Assembly: GCA_038087015.1 (NCBI GenBank)
Contig: JASBNA010000042.1
Coordinates: 186,001 to 250,000 of the forward strand
Length of the DNA stretch: 64,000 nt
Reading direction: 5' to 3'
From: Cerrena zonata
Taxonomy: Eukaryota; Basidiomycota; Agaricomycetes; Polyporales; Cerrenaceae
Shown: positions 42,167 to 53,951 of the stretch, in pieces
Position numbering within the stretch: the stretch's first letter is position 1
Layout: each line of letters begins with the position of its first letter
The notes under the pieces: generated by a model
What the model was told of the DNA's origin: nothing
The model's input: the letters and a program-made list of their open reading frames with translations, nothing else
Database searches by the model: none
Position numbers and translations under genes: made by a program

Positions 42167-44733
42167 TGTCGAACGTTCTGCTAAAGCTTGCTGTTGATGG
42201 TTCTATTTTCCAAGTAAAGATGAAATAGCCAACCTAACAACTAAAATATGCTTCTCTGAAACAGGCCTCGATAATCAAGCCTCGAAGCCTTTGTATTATT
42301 CTCGAGTTAAAGTGACTTCTTCCGATAAAGTCATTGCAAACGGGGAACGGCAGAAAAAATTTCAATATTTTCACTGATTGCGAATGATAAGTTCATCAAT
42401 TTTCAATTAAATTCAAGTCATTTTTCATGCTTTCAAAGTTTTCTATCTTCTTGGATTCCTCAGTCATGTTATAAGACATTGCTGGTGATAATTACGAGAA
42501 ATACGGAGTTTTGCATCACTTATTTCACTTCCAATGCCGGACAGAGTGATTCTATGATGTATTTGGTGTACGTGTCTATTGTGTAAGCAAAAGCAAAAGA
42601 AGCTTCGAATACAGCATGGAAGTATCGAACCAGCAGATAAAGGGATAGCACGTTTTGCTTATCGGTATGTCTATCCTTAGAAGAAGGACTACATGTATGC
42701 CTAAAAAATCTAGGGCTGATATAGAACAAATCTTCTGTTCGGATAAAAGACGTATTTTGAATCTAGTTCCTCCAATTTCGGATAAGACTGCTTGAAACTC
42801 TAGTAGAAACCTTATGTAAATACAGTTTATTTGCATATGTCGTCCGAAATCTTGACCAGCTCGCAAACGCAATAGGCTCGCCCTCGAATACAGCTCAAGA
42901 TATCAAGTGAGTAATAAGGTTATTACCACTCCACTTGATCTTGCTTGCTTATTCCTAAATTTAAATTAATGGTGATTACGCAGGTTTGGGGGCTCTAGTC
43001 AATTCTTCATCCATTCCCTGACTCGTACGACACCTTTTGTACCACCTGTTGTATGAAGTTGTCCTTCAGTTCCCTTATTTCTGTCCTTTATTGAAATCTC
43101 GCTATCCTGATTGCCCTCTCACATATATTGAAACACGGTTAGCTAGTAACTTAATCCATGCAATTATTTGTTCGAGAAGGCTGGTACACCGACGTAGCTT
43201 GACGCAATGTACCGTTTCTATTCGTGCATGTTCTGCGTATATATATACACCCGATTCGTCTGAAGTTGCCTTCTGCTTCATCTGCCTCTTCCTTCAATGG
43301 CTAAGTGAGATGGCCAAACCTATGCTGACCAAGCTATTGTCTCCTTTAATTACTATACTTTCCTCTTCTTTCCTTTCTTCCAAAGTCTTTTTTTTTTTTT
43401 TTGCGGCCTTTTTTTATAGCTGCGAAAAACGGAAAGTCCAGACTTGTAAAACCAGAAACTACTGCAAGTGTTCCAAGTGTTCCAACGGACTCTTTGCTTT
43501 CTATTACTTGTATTGCAGTCATACATGTAGAAGCTGGTTATTGCTTTTCTTCAGGGCGGAGATCGTAGATTATACACCGGTGGGTAGCTTATTACTTGGA
43601 AGGTTAGTAAACAAATGCAGCCAAATAGAAGCATACCAAACGATTCATTGGTAGCGTAAGAGAAAAGCCTCATCAAAGTTGGGGCCCCTCAGCTTTAAGT
43701 GAAAGTTGAATGCATGACAGAGGCTAAAACCAGCAAAATATCCCAGCTGATTGAATTGAAAAGTTTACTCCCAACCCACATAATCTTGCGTCAGCTCGCG
43801 TCTTGATTCCATTGATCCATGGGATTCTTCCAATTTCATCAGAGATAATAACCCAGTTATTTTTTGAATCGACCTAATCACAAAATCAAAACTTCCATCT
43901 TGAGAAGCTGAAGATTTTTTTTTTAAATAGAAATATTTTCTTTACGGTCACTGAAACCAACTCCTTTTTGTTTAAGCTTCCTAAATTTCTCCTTCACTTC
44001 GCTTCAGTTTTACGATATTGTTTAGTCCGATTGTAACTTCTTCACACCTTCTATTTGTAACTTTAATCTGCTTTACCGAGTGTTTTTTTTTTTTCTTTTT
44101 TGTAAAACTCTGGTGGATAAATCTTAGTAAAGTTTGAATTGAGGTACTCCAATGAACCTTTGTCAGAACTTATAGCCGTAAACTTTGAATCAGTGATTGA
44201 GGCAGCCGTGGTAGAAGACTAAATTTCAGCCTGGTTCAAAATATACATGAGAGATATATGCTTTCGGCGGAAGTAGGAAGCAGCCTTCACATTTTGGACT
44301 TTGCTATGGTCAATGGCCTGTAATTTTCTATATTTTCTATTTCCCTGTATCTATTCGTGCCACTGGTATTCATTCTTTACTTAACTTTTTTTTTTTTAAA
44401 AAAAAAAAGAAAATCGTATTCCAGGTAAAACCTTATTTCATTCATTACATTCAAATCTAATAAGGGTCTGCCTGAGTCTATAGCGTTACTAAGTATAACA
44501 TCTTTGATCCTATTAGTACTTATAACTGAAATAGAAGGAAAAAATAATAATATAACTAATCAACCTGTTAACCTAATTACTAACTTTCCTCTTGGCTCCC
44601 TGATTTCATCTGGATTGTAATATAAAAAAGTATTTGATTCCTTTTAAAACTAAATTAGATGGAATATATATATATATACGAGACGCTGGAAGTATTATCG
44701 TATAATATATCATATCAAGTACTTAGAAAATAA
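42167..44733. other. Long non-coding region upstream of the APSES regulator
   Basis: About 2.57 kb without a supported gene. It holds T runs (43388-43403, 44085-44100), A/T runs near 44385-44410, and a TACTAAC at 44578 without a convincing 5' splice site. A long promoter and leader is typical of EFG1-type genes in Candida. The 205-codon frame at 43037-43654 has biased, non-conserved sequence and is probably chance. Confidence 0.6.
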
Positions 44734-45969
44734 ATGTTAGTTTCAGAAGAATCAATTATAAAACCAACTTGGACAACTCAAAACCCACTCTCTTTTGTTT
44801 TAGGTGATATTGGACCAACACCAATAACTTCACCAACGATTACAGCAAATTCTTCACCAGATAGTTTCATGTCTGTTCATAATTTTGTTGAAAATATCAG
44901 ACCCAACAATTACACCACGTACAATCCCACTGTTGTATCTCAACCAACAACTCAAGTATCTGGAGAACATAGTGGTGATTCTTCCTTGAATTCTCAAAAC
45001 ATTTCACCAACAGAACAACAATCTTATGATCAAAACCAAAATCAAAATCAAAATCAAACCCAGCACCCTTATCGATATCATGATCAGCAAAGTTCAATGC
45101 AAGAACATCACCATTTCAATGGATACTTTTCTACTGTTTCCAATAATGGTTTTTTACCCCTGCAAAATAGTACTTCAGTAAATTTTGCAAATATGCAACA
45201 ATTTGGAAATTCAAACCATGTTTCAAACTCACAAATTCAAGGAGACTATTTTATAAATACTGATTCTTCTAAAAGTTTATCGTTGAGTAAGAGCTCACCA
45301 AAGAAGGCCCTTAGACCTCGTCACCTGAGACAATCATCTTCAAATACCCAATCTCCAGAAGTGGAATATACCAAAACAAGAAGACCAAAGATTCAAACTG
45401 TTCAGTGGGATGAAGAAGGAACATTATGTTATCAAGTCAAGGCAAATAACGTTTTGGTTTCCAGACGTGAAGATGATGATTATATCAATGGAACCAAATT
45501 ATTAAATGCAACCTCTATGACTAGAGGTAAGCGCGATGGGATTCTTAAAAACGAAAAGAGTAAAGAAGGCAAGGTTGTGAAGGTGGGATCAATGTCGTTA
45601 AAAGGAATTTGGATTCCTTTTGAAAGGGCATTGGAATTAGCGAGAAATGAAGGTGTTGATAAATTACTCCATCCCTTATTTGTTAAAGATTTGAAGACTT
45701 TTTTCAATAAACAAGGAGGTAAGGATTTGGAAAATAGCGATGAAGAAGGTGATTCAAATGAAGATGAAGCCAAAAGTTCATCTTATGACGTTGCAAATGA
45801 TGATCCACATGATGATGAACTTTCAACTACCGGGTTTGAATCGAACTACCCGGACCAACATGGATTAAACTCGCTTAACCAAAGAGGTTTGAATTCCTCT
45901 GACTTTAAAACTAACATGCTGATGCTATTTCCTAATGACAGTTATGTGGTGGACCACACCGGTAACTGA
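44734..45969 (+). CDS. EFG1: APSES transcription factor (Efg1/Efh1/StuA type)
   Basis: A 411-residue DNA-binding regulator of morphogenesis. A Gln/Asn/Ser-rich N-terminal half precedes the APSES domain at about residues 225-330 ([50 protein letters not shown]..., broken here for length), ending [13 protein letters not shown]. The tail is acidic. Compared with Candida Efg1 the domain carries a short extra SKEGK before VVKVGSM and several substitutions, and the protein is shorter than Efg1 (about 550). It could therefore be Efh1 or another StuA paralogue; I give the symbol tentatively. Confidence 0.7.
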   Translation: MLVSEESIIKPTWTTQNPLSFVLGDIGPTPITSPTITANSSPDSFMSVHNFVENIRPNNYTTYNPTVVSQPTTQVSGEHSGDSSLNSQNISPTEQQSYDQNQNQNQNQTQHPYRYHDQQSSMQEHHHFNGYFSTVSNNGFLPLQNSTSVNFANMQQFGNSNHVSNSQIQGDYFINTDSSKSLSLSKSSPKKALRPRHLRQSSSNTQSPEVEYTKTRRPKIQTVQWDEEGTLCYQVKANNVLVSRREDDDYINGTKLLNATSMTRGKRDGILKNEKSKEGKVVKVGSMSLKGIWIPFERALELARNEGVDKLLHPLFVKDLKTFFNKQGGKDLENSDEEGDSNEDEAKSSSYDVANDDPHDDELSTTGFESNYPDQHGLNSLNQRGLNSSDFKTNMLMLFPNDSYVVDHTGN

Positions 45970-46495
45970 TTAATTTAACCAACTTTTAGTTTTCGTATTA
46001 CTTCTCTAATTTGTATTTTTATTTCATTTTTTTTTTTAAAGTCCGTCGATTAGTTTCTTTGATGCCTCTTCTATTCTTATATTTAGCTGTGTATGACTTG
46101 AACTTCTGTAATTCAATCAATGTCTATTATCAACCTTTTGAAGTTGGATTTTTTTTTCATTTTTTGCGCAGTTTAAACCCTTTTTTCAATTTATAGCTTG
46201 ATTAGGGGTTCAGCTTTGGAAAGAAGGTAGTTAGTAGATGTTCTGCTGGTGGGTTTGTAGATGTATTGCTGGTGGGTTAGTAGAGATGTTGAAAAAGTTT
46301 GTAAAATGTGATTTCACTGCAAGTTGAGTTTCAAATCGGTGAGTTTTCCTCTGATTATTGTCAAAATTATTCAAAAGTTGCAAAAAAACAACAATTTTCA
46401 ACAAATCCCCCCAATTTCAAGTACAAGCATAAGTTGATAGATAGTTACATTATGATATATTAATACTATACACTAGAAGAGAATGAAGGGCTAGA
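45970..46495. other. Convergent 3' region, APSES gene / MAK16
   Basis: T-rich sequence with an imperfect double repeat of a TGCTGGTGGGTTTGTAGATG-type unit (about 46230-46290). No gene seen. Confidence 0.55.
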
Positions 46496-47411
46496 CTAAG
46501 CAGCGATGTTTGTTTGGAGTTGATCTTGGTCTTGTTCTTGTTCAATTTCAACTTCAATTCTTGGTCTTCTTCTTTTCTTATCTTTAGGACCTTGTTCGGT
46601 AGTAGAACGTTTTTTATGTTTAGATTTGGAATCATCATCACTTTCATCATCCGATTCGGATTCAGAAGCAGAAGAATCACCTAACCATTTTTCTAAATCT
46701 TCTAAATCGACAAAATCATCTTCAGCGTCATCTTCAACGTATTCAACTTCACCAACATCACTATCTTCATCACCACTTTCAATTTCAACGTCATCTTCTT
46801 CATCTTCATCTTCATCTTCTTGTTCATATTGTTTACCCAAAACTTTTTTCCAAATATTTTCATCAACATTCAAAGGTTTATCACCGTATGCACCACTTTT
46901 CAATCTGTCTAATAATTCTTTTTCAATGGCTTTTTCAATTTTGGCAGCTGTTAAAGCTTTTCTTTCTCTATTTTCTTCTCTTCTTTTAACTTTTGGTTTG
47001 ATACCAACGTAATGTCTTTCGTCTTCTCTCATTGCCATTCTTCTTTCAGTAATGGCAACCTGGGTTAATCTAGGTCAATCTCTGTTTACACTTATGAATC
47101 AAGAATTTTTGCCAGTATTGTAAATTTTCATCAATTTGCTCTAAAGCAGTATTATAATTCTTGGATAACCGAATTCTTTCCCACATCTTCGATGGGGTGT
47201 GGGCTCTTTCAGCCGTTTTCATATACAAATAGAGCTTACCTTCTATATTCTTAACCGTAGCATACCTTGCATTTGCTAAAGGACATGATTGACGGGAACA
47301 AAACCCACTAACGTTATATTCATTTCTGCAAAAATTCTGCTCTTTATCGGTTTTTATCTTGAAAGCACAGAACTGCTGATTTATAACCTGCCAAATGATC
47401 TCGTCAGACAT
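46496..47411 (-). CDS. MAK16: 60S ribosome biogenesis factor Mak16, frameshifted
   Basis: Nucleolar protein needed for early 60S assembly and 25S/5.8S maturation. It starts [21 protein letters not shown]; the conserved Cys-rich block [29 protein letters not shown] follows. One extra base at 47072 (ACCTAGA for ACCAGA) creates a TAG; the next frame continues [36 protein letters not shown]. Then a long acidic tract and a basic nuclear tail. Corrected length is about 304, as expected. PAC and RRPE elements lie upstream. Confidence 0.95.
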
Positions 47412-47793
47412 GGTAATATATGCAAATAAAATGAAATGAATTAAAATAAATAATAAAATTAATTAACCTAGAAATAAATGGAATCACCAATAAATAAATA
47501 AACCTGTTCTAATAAATACGTAGAATGCGGATTCCCCAGTCGCTGCTTTCGTCGTACAATCGCAAAAGCAATCCTTAGTCACTTCTACCTGGGTATACTT
47601 TGGTATCTAAAGAAAGAGTATCGACTGTCCATCTCATCAGATTGTGAAAAATTTAAAAAAAAAAAAAAAATGTGATGAGCTCAAAAGGAGCGAAGAGCAA
47701 ACGCCTCCGTACACCTCTATATTGCGATTACATAAGCAGTGGGGTTACCATTACATAAGCAGAAATGTTAATAGTATACTAGTAAAGAAGACA
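47412..47793. promoter_or_regulatory. MAK16 promoter with RRPE and two PAC elements
   Basis: Between MAK16 and SCP1. TGAAAAATTTA at 47645-47655 matches the ribosomal-RNA-processing element. GATGAGCT at 47674 and CTCATC at 47633 (GATGAG on the gene strand) match PAC. In yeasts this pair marks ribosome-biogenesis genes. A Rap1-like CCTCCGTACAC (47704-47714) lies further upstream. Confidence 0.6.
47703..47714 (+). promoter_or_regulatory. Rap1-like element (GCCTCCGTACAC)
   Basis: A variant of the recurrent 12-mer in the MAK16 promoter region, about 300 bp from MAK16 and just beyond the SCP1 3' end. Confidence 0.35.
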
Positions 47794-48312
47794 CTAATTG
47801 TATTTAGAGGACAAGCCGATTGGTTTTTTAGGGATTGTTGGTTTGACCTTGACGATCTTGGGGCCAATTAAGGTGGGGAAGTTGGTTGGGCTCAAGTCGT
47901 GGGCTTTTCTGCTGAAGGAGATCAAGGTGATGATGATTTGATAAGGATCCTTACGTTCGAATAAGTCCACGGTTTGAAAGATTTCGTCGTGGGGGATGCG
48001 GATGATTTCACAGGTGGATAGGAAGAAGGAGATGTTTTCCATTTGGATGAAGGGCATTTTCGAATTTTTGTATTTGGAGGTTGGTTTATTATCGATTGGG
48101 AGGAGATTGCCGAGTTTGCAGAGTAGTTCTCCGTCTTTTAAGATATCCAAGAGGTCCAAGTTGTTGTGGGAGTATTGGGTTTGGGTGTCTTTTGGTATGC
48201 TAAGGATATTGTATATCCATTGTTTTACTTCTGGTTCTGATGATTGGTATTTGGACTGTCTTGAATTTTTCAAATCCTGATCGAGGTTGGTGTTTGCGTT
48301 TTGAAAGCTCAT
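47794..48312 (-). CDS. SCP1: Transgelin/calponin-homology protein Scp1
   Basis: Actin-bundling protein of the calponin/transgelin family. 172 residues with one CH domain: EVKQWIYNILSIP, LLDILKDGELLCKLGNLLP, MPFIQMENISFFLSTCEIIRIP and ETVDLFERKDPYQII-type motifs, followed by a short Lys/Pro actin-binding tail (KIVKVKPTIPKKPIG). Saccharomyces Scp1 is 200 residues. It sits after MAK16's promoter on the same strand. Confidence 0.9.
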   Translation of the reverse strand: MSFQNANTNLDQDLKNSRQSKYQSSEPEVKQWIYNILSIPKDTQTQYSHNNLDLLDILKDGELLCKLGNLLPIDNKPTSKYKNSKMPFIQMENISFFLSTCEIIRIPHDEIFQTVDLFERKDPYQIIITLISFSRKAHDLSPTNFPTLIGPKIVKVKPTIPKKPIGLSSKYN

Positions 48313-48559
48313 ACTGAGTTGTGTTATAGATTTATATAGATGTTATAGAGATGTTCTATAGATGTTCTATAGATGTTATATAATAGAGTATAATTGCAGA
48401 TTATTGTATGTTTTGATGAATTAATACTCACTCGAAATTTTCACTACAAGAGAACAGCACTTTATTTAAATAGACAAAAACGTAATAATTAACTATAAAA
48501 TACAAATTTATATGAACTGGAAATAAAATCAAATTAATTTTATGTAATTACAGAAGATT

Positions 48560-50320
48560 TTAATTGTGTAATTTCTTTTCGTAAGAGTGTAAACCATGAA
48601 CACCACCTTCGAATTGAGCAGAAGCAGTTCTGAATTCAAATCTAACTTCACCGTTATCAACACCTTGTCTTAAATTATCTAATGAGCTAACACCGATATC
48701 TTGTAAAGAGTGTTGTAAACCATTGTAAAGATAAGGAACAAATTTAGTAATTGAACCTTTATCAACAACTGAACCAGAAACACCTTGGGCAACGAAAACT
48801 TTATCGGATTCAGAGAAATAACGAGAAGTAGAAGCATTGGCATTAGTAGAGGTTTGTTGCATAGCATCAATGGAACCCATACCACGGTAAGATTTCAATC
48901 TTTTACCATCACGGTAGAAATAATCACCTGGAGTTTCAGCAGTACCGGCTAATAAACCACCCATCATAACACATGATGAACCTAAAGCCAAAGCTTTGGT
49001 GATATGACCAATATTACTGATACCACCATCAGCAATACAAGGAACACCAAATTGATTAGCAAATTCGGTAACGTTATAAACAGCAGTACCTTGAGGTCTA
49101 CCACAAGCCATAACTTCTTGAGTGATACAAATAGAACCAGAACCCATACCGATTCTTAAACCATCAGCACCAGCATCAATTAATAAAGCAGCTTGTTCTC
49201 TAGTAACAACATTACCACCAATAATTTGTAATTCAGGATATTTGGATTTAATCCATTTGATCATATCTAATTGGAAAAGAGATGAACCGTTAGAAGAATC
49301 AATAACAACAACATCTAAACCAGCTTCAACCAATTTATCTAATCTTTCTCTATCAGCTGGGATAGTACCAATAGCAGCACCACATAATAATTGTTTAGAA
49401 TCAAAAGATTTTGAAGCATCTGGATAAGCTTGATTTTTTTGTAAATCAGTTAAAGAAATCATTGAAACTAAATTACCAGCTTTATCAACAATTGGTAATT
49501 TACCTTTTTTAGAGGCTCTCAATAATTCATTACCTTTACTCAAATCAATACCTTGTTGACCAACAATTAAATCTTTAGTCATAACTTCAGAAACTGGAGA
49601 CTTATCATCATCATGGAATTGAACATCACGAGAAGTAACAATACCAACTAATTTACCTCCAACTTTACCAGATTCTATAAAAAAATGTTAGTAAGAATAT
49701 TTTTTTTTTTTTTTAAAATGTCATCCTTTCCACTCTGCTTTAAATCTTCAGTGAATCAATTTATCCCCAACATCGTTTGATGTAAATCGGTAGAACGAAA
49801 GTTATTATAATATTGTTTTTGATCATCATATGAAAAAGAAGAATGACAAATTTTAAAATAAATACATACCAGTAACTGGGAAAGAAGTGAAACCCAAAAG
49901 AGATTTCATTTTTTTAACATCACCAACTGGAGTAGAAGGAGCAATAACAATTGGATCATTAATGAAACCATTTTCGTACTTCTTGACTTTTCTAACCATG
50001 TCAGCTTGTTCCTCAGCAGTACAGTTATGATGTAAAATACCAATACCACCTAATAAAGCCATATGAATGGCCATATTTTCTTCAGTAACAGTATCCATAG
50101 GAGATGAAACAAATGGTGCTTTCAAAGTGATTTTCTTGGTCAATTTAGTATCTAAACGAACTTCATGGGATGGGAAGTTAATCAAACCTGGTAAAACTAA
50201 AAAATCATTATAAGTTAATCCACCAAAGTTTGCTGAATCAATCAATTTTTTAACGTCTAATCCATCTTTAGATGAATAGGTTTTCAAATGAGCAAGTGCG
50301 TTAGATGAAGCTAAAACCAT
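48560..50320 (-). CDS. IMH3: IMP dehydrogenase, with intron
   Basis: Rate-limiting enzyme of guanine nucleotide synthesis (IMP to XMP), inhibited by mycophenolic acid. Exon 1 is 50320-49870 and exon 2 is 49674-48560; together they encode 521 residues. The catalytic-barrel N-terminus ([14 protein letters not shown]), CBS domains ([22 protein letters not shown] across the splice junction), catalytic Cys loop [11 protein letters not shown] and ...YRGMGSID flap are present. Candida IMH3 also has an intron. Promoter sequence upstream includes no obvious specific element. Confidence 0.97.
49675..49869 (-). other. IMH3: Intron of IMP dehydrogenase (195 bp)
   Basis: GTATGT start (49869-49864), TACTAAC branch (49693-49687), TATAG end (49675). 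Joining ACT-G to AA-TCT-GGT restores the conserved TESGKVGGK. Confidence 0.95.
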
Positions 50321-51309
50321 TATAAACTACTGATTATAAAAGGATATATTGTAGGGGCGAACGGGCAAACTTTGCCAAAAAAGAAAGTATAAACTATGGT
50401 TACAATCAGGATCTGCTTCTCTTTATATACTGAAAAATTTCATGAAAATTTGTAAGCTCATCGGAATTTTCTTTTTATGAGACCTTACACGACCGGCCTT
50501 AATAGCCTCTTTAATTAATCGATTGATTAATTAGATTAAAGTAGACTCAGGAACCAGCAGTGTTCAGCAGAGGTAGGGGAGTGGCTATGAAGGGTAGTCA
50601 AGGGTACTTGTGAGCGAATGGCTCGGACTGTCCGGTGGAGAACGGGCTCATCAACGGATTAGCACGAGACTATCGGATTAGCACGACAGCGGATTAGCAC
50701 GACAGCGGATTAGTACGACACCACGGATTAGTACGACACCAACGGAACCTACAATTGCTACTAGTATAAGAACCTGCAATAATGCAGAGTATATATAATG
50801 CAATACTGCAATACTAGAAAAAGAATGTTAGTTATTGTTTTAAAAAGGAAGACCAGCAAATGATTCGATCAGTGTAGCGGTTCTTGTAATAAATCTTCAT
50901 TAAGAATCGAGACTACCAATCTTACGACCAATAGCAAGGACAAGAATCATCATAGAATCATTTAACTAGGTCTGAAAGACGATTTAACATACGTATTGTT
51001 ATGTAGTTGAAGATAAAGTGGTAGATGAAAAAATTTTCATCTCATTTTATACTTGAAGAGAAAAACAAACCGACGATTATTGACTCTGCGGGTAATGTAA
51101 TACAAAATGGAAAGGAAGAAACGTATTTATTTAAATCATGCTTTGTAAAACAAACTGGTGAATATCAAAGAAGAAAGGAAAGACAAAAAACAAAAACAAA
51201 ATACAAAACAAATGAAAGGGAAAGAAGAAAAGGTAAGTAAGAGAAGAATAAAAAAAATGTTAATTGATATAATGAATGGATGAGAAGTGAAAAAGAAGCA
51301 AAAATATCA
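50321..51309. other. Intergenic IMH3-RTS1 with short tandem repeats
   Basis: No gene supported. Five CGGATTAGYACGA repeats occupy 50655-50741, and the sequence around 51160-51245 is A/G-rich. The small plus frame at 51025-51240 looks non-coding. Confidence 0.6.
50655..50741. repeat. Five tandem CGGATTAGYACGA repeats
   Basis: Copies begin at 50655, 50674, 50690, 50706 and 50724, with a period of 16-19 bases. The last two have GTACGACACC in place of GCACGACAG. Confidence 0.75.
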
Positions 51310-53577
51310 TTATTGACTATTTGTAGTAGTGGTAGCAGCCGTGGCGCCGGCACCTTGTTTAGCTTTAATTTGTTGAACGTATTTTTCAATATTTTTCCAA
51401 CCTTCTTTTCTAGCAGCTTCTCTTTGTTTTTGTTCTTCAACTGATTGATGATATAACATTGTACAATGATCATATAAAATGGTATTATGTTCCATGAATA
51501 CTTTTAATGCACCCAAGGCTAACAGATGAATACTTCTATTCCAATTTGAAGTTGCTGAATGATCAGGAGGCATTGGATGACCGATAAAATCATCATTTTC
51601 ACCATGACCACCTTGTTGTAAAGAACTAAAAGAATCATAATATTCTTCATCCGTCATATCATGAATTGAATGATGGAAGGAATTCATTGGATCATTATGA
51701 TTTGAATTATTTGAATTATTTAAATCATTTAAAATTAATTGATTATCAACTAAATTACCATTTGCATCAACGGTTGAATTTGGATTAGCTAATAATTTTT
51801 GTTTTAATAAACCATCAGCAATACCTGGTTGAGTTGAATTAGTTAATTCATATAAAGATGCAAAAATAATTGGTAAAACAACTTCAGCATTTTCAGTAAT
51901 TAAAGTTAAAAAATATTCATTTGACCAAAAACATAAAACTTTTTCACTAACTTGAAAATGAGGTGAAGAAATACATTTTGATAATTGAGCAAATAAAGGT
52001 ATTTGAATTTTTAAAAATTCATTTGGTTCCATAACTTCAAAAATATCTTCAATTTCATTTAAAAACATCACTTCTTTTGGTGAATTAATTTTAGGCCAGT
52101 ATCTTAATAATCCCATTATGACATCTTCAGTTAAGGATGGATCTTTTTCTAAAAATTGGACTATACAATAAGCTAATTGTGGATGATACATTGATAAACT
52201 TTTAACTTTATGTAATGGTAATAAAACACGTACCAAAAAAATTTTATGTTCTTCTTTTAAAGGTAATGCAAAACCATTAATGATTGAACCCAAAATTTCT
52301 AATAATTCACCAATTCCATTAAATCTTTCGGTTTCATAAGTAAATTGTAAAAAAACATTATTAATTGATTTTCTAATAAATGATCTTAAACTTAAAAATT
52401 TCCCATAAATACGATGTAAAGTTGTTTTTAAACAATCTCTTTCTCTTGGATCTTCACTATCAAATAATTCTAAAATTCTTAAAATGAAATTATGATCAAT
52501 ATATTGTTTTGCCATTTGATGAGAAAAATCAGGACTTTCAATAAATCTTAAAAAAAAATCATAAATTGCATGCATATGAGGCCAAGCTAATTCACTAACC
52601 GGTTCATCTTCATCAGGATCATATAATTCACCGATTGGATTAACTGGAGGAGGAATTGGTCTAAATAAATTTTTTTTATACATATTTATGACATGTTTAT
52701 ACATTTCATCAGTATAAGTTAATCTAGTATTTGAAATGAATTGAATTAATTCTGATAAAGTAATTCTTTTAATTTCTTTACCTCTAATATCATAAGTTGG
52801 ATCACTAAAATCAAACATTATATTACATTGATCAACTTTTTGAATAAATAATGAAATTTGTTCTTCTGGTAAAACTTCGTCAAAATTTGGTAATTTAATA
52901 ATTTCTTGATAAGTATCAGAATTGGAAGGTTCAAAACGAGAAGATGAATGTCTTTTGGGAGTTACAATTAAATCAATATCAAAGTTTTCTCGATTTGGTG
53001 AGGGAATATTTGGATTTAATTGATAGCTATGAATTGGAGAATTGGAATGTAATTTTGAATTTGATGAAGGTATTCCAACATCGTATTGGTTTGGAGAAGT
53101 AACTTCTTGAGATTGAGATTGTTGTGTTATTGGAGTAGTTGGAGTAGGGGATATTGGAGTATCATGATTAATATTAATTGCTGGAGGAATGTGTTTTGGA
53201 GATTTTGAAGGAGTATTTGACTTATTTTCTAATGAATTATTTATAATAATTTTAGGAGAAGAATTTTGAGGAGAATTTGAAATATCTAATTGTTGATCCT
53301 GTTGTACGGTGGTATTTGAATTATTTGATTCAATTGATTTAATCGAAGTACCACTATTATTTCGAGAAATATTTGGGCTTGATGACTTTGTTGAAGAATT
53401 AGAACTTGAATTTTTAGAACTACCACCAGTTAAAGAAGTCAAGGAAGATTTTTTACTTAATTCTTTTTCTTTTAAATCTTTTGTTGAATTTGAATTGGAT
53501 TCATTCTTTTTATCACTTTTCTTACCAGAATTTTGACTTTTATTTCTAGTAAGTCTATTTTTAAATCCTTTCATCAT
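51310..53577 (-). CDS. RTS1: PP2A regulatory subunit B56 (Rts1)
   Basis: Regulatory B' subunit that targets protein phosphatase 2A to kinetochores, bud neck and nucleus. A Ser/Asn/Thr-rich disordered N-terminus of about 230 residues ([15 protein letters not shown]...) precedes the HEAT-like B56 core: [70 protein letters not shown] and [20 protein letters not shown]. Length 755, matching Saccharomyces Rts1 (757). Intact reading frame throughout. Confidence 0.97.
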   Translation of the reverse strand: MMKGFKNRLTRNKSQNSGKKSDKKNESNSNSTKDLKEKELSKKSSLTSLTGGSSKNSSSNSSTKSSSPNISRNNSGTSIKSIESNNSNTTVQQDQQLDISNSPQNSSPKIIINNSLENKSNTPSKSPKHIPPAININHDTPISPTPTTPITQQSQSQEVTSPNQYDVGIPSSNSKLHSNSPIHSYQLNPNIPSPNRENFDIDLIVTPKRHSSSRFEPSNSDTYQEIIKLPNFDEVLPEEQISLFIQKVDQCNIMFDFSDPTYDIRGKEIKRITLSELIQFISNTRLTYTDEMYKHVINMYKKNLFRPIPPPVNPIGELYDPDEDEPVSELAWPHMHAIYDFFLRFIESPDFSHQMAKQYIDHNFILRILELFDSEDPRERDCLKTTLHRIYGKFLSLRSFIRKSINNVFLQFTYETERFNGIGELLEILGSIINGFALPLKEEHKIFLVRVLLPLHKVKSLSMYHPQLAYCIVQFLEKDPSLTEDVIMGLLRYWPKINSPKEVMFLNEIEDIFEVMEPNEFLKIQIPLFAQLSKCISSPHFQVSEKVLCFWSNEYFLTLITENAEVVLPIIFASLYELTNSTQPGIADGLLKQKLLANPNSTVDANGNLVDNQLILNDLNNSNNSNHNDPMNSFHHSIHDMTDEEYYDSFSSLQQGGHGENDDFIGHPMPPDHSATSNWNRSIHLLALGALKVFMEHNTILYDHCTMLYHQSVEEQKQREAARKEGWKNIEKYVQQIKAKQGAGATAATTTTNSQ

Positions 53578-53951
53578 ATTGTAAGATATCTATTAAAAAA
53601 AAAGCTTTCTCGTTTATTTTACTTCTTGCCGCCGACAATCAATACACAAGAGAATGACAGGAAACACAGAGTGTACACAGAGTGTGATTCAATTGAATAA
53701 CCAGCCAACCAATCAATCAGAACTAGAATCTATTATTTGATTGATTCAGTGTATTGCAATTAATCAACTTTGAAAGAAAGAGTAGTGAAAATGGGAACAA
53801 CAACAAAACAAAAAGTGAACGAGTTGCGTGAGCTTGTCAAAAATAGCATATGAACCCATACACCGGCACACACACACAATCACCCCCGTACACCCATACA
53901 TCCACACAATCTATACACTATCTATACACTATCTATACACTATAACTAAGA
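53578..53951. other. Intergenic RTS1-SYM1 with Rap1-like sites
   Basis: RTS1 promoter side. It has CA/CCCATACA-rich sequence with ACACCCATACAT (53890-53901) and CCCCCGTACACC (53883-53894), then three CTATACACTAT repeats. No gene. Confidence 0.6.
53890..53901 (+). promoter_or_regulatory. Rap1 consensus site (ACACCCATACAT)
   Basis: Exact match to the Saccharomyces Rap1 consensus, in a CA-rich stretch with further CCCATACA and CCCGTACA relatives (53863-53903). It is downstream of SYM1 and upstream of RTS1. Confidence 0.5.

Noticed and set aside
43037..43654. 205-codon plus frame upstream of the APSES gene
   Set aside because: Odd composition, no motif, and spans a T run encoding Phe residues; fits chance in a long non-coding region.
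44578..44584. TACTAAC suggesting a 5'-UTR intron of the APSES gene
   Set aside because: No convincing GTATGT upstream and no well-placed AG after it.
51025..51240. 71-codon plus frame before RTS1's 3' end
   Set aside because: Lys/Arg/Thr low-complexity sequence from an A/G-rich stretch.
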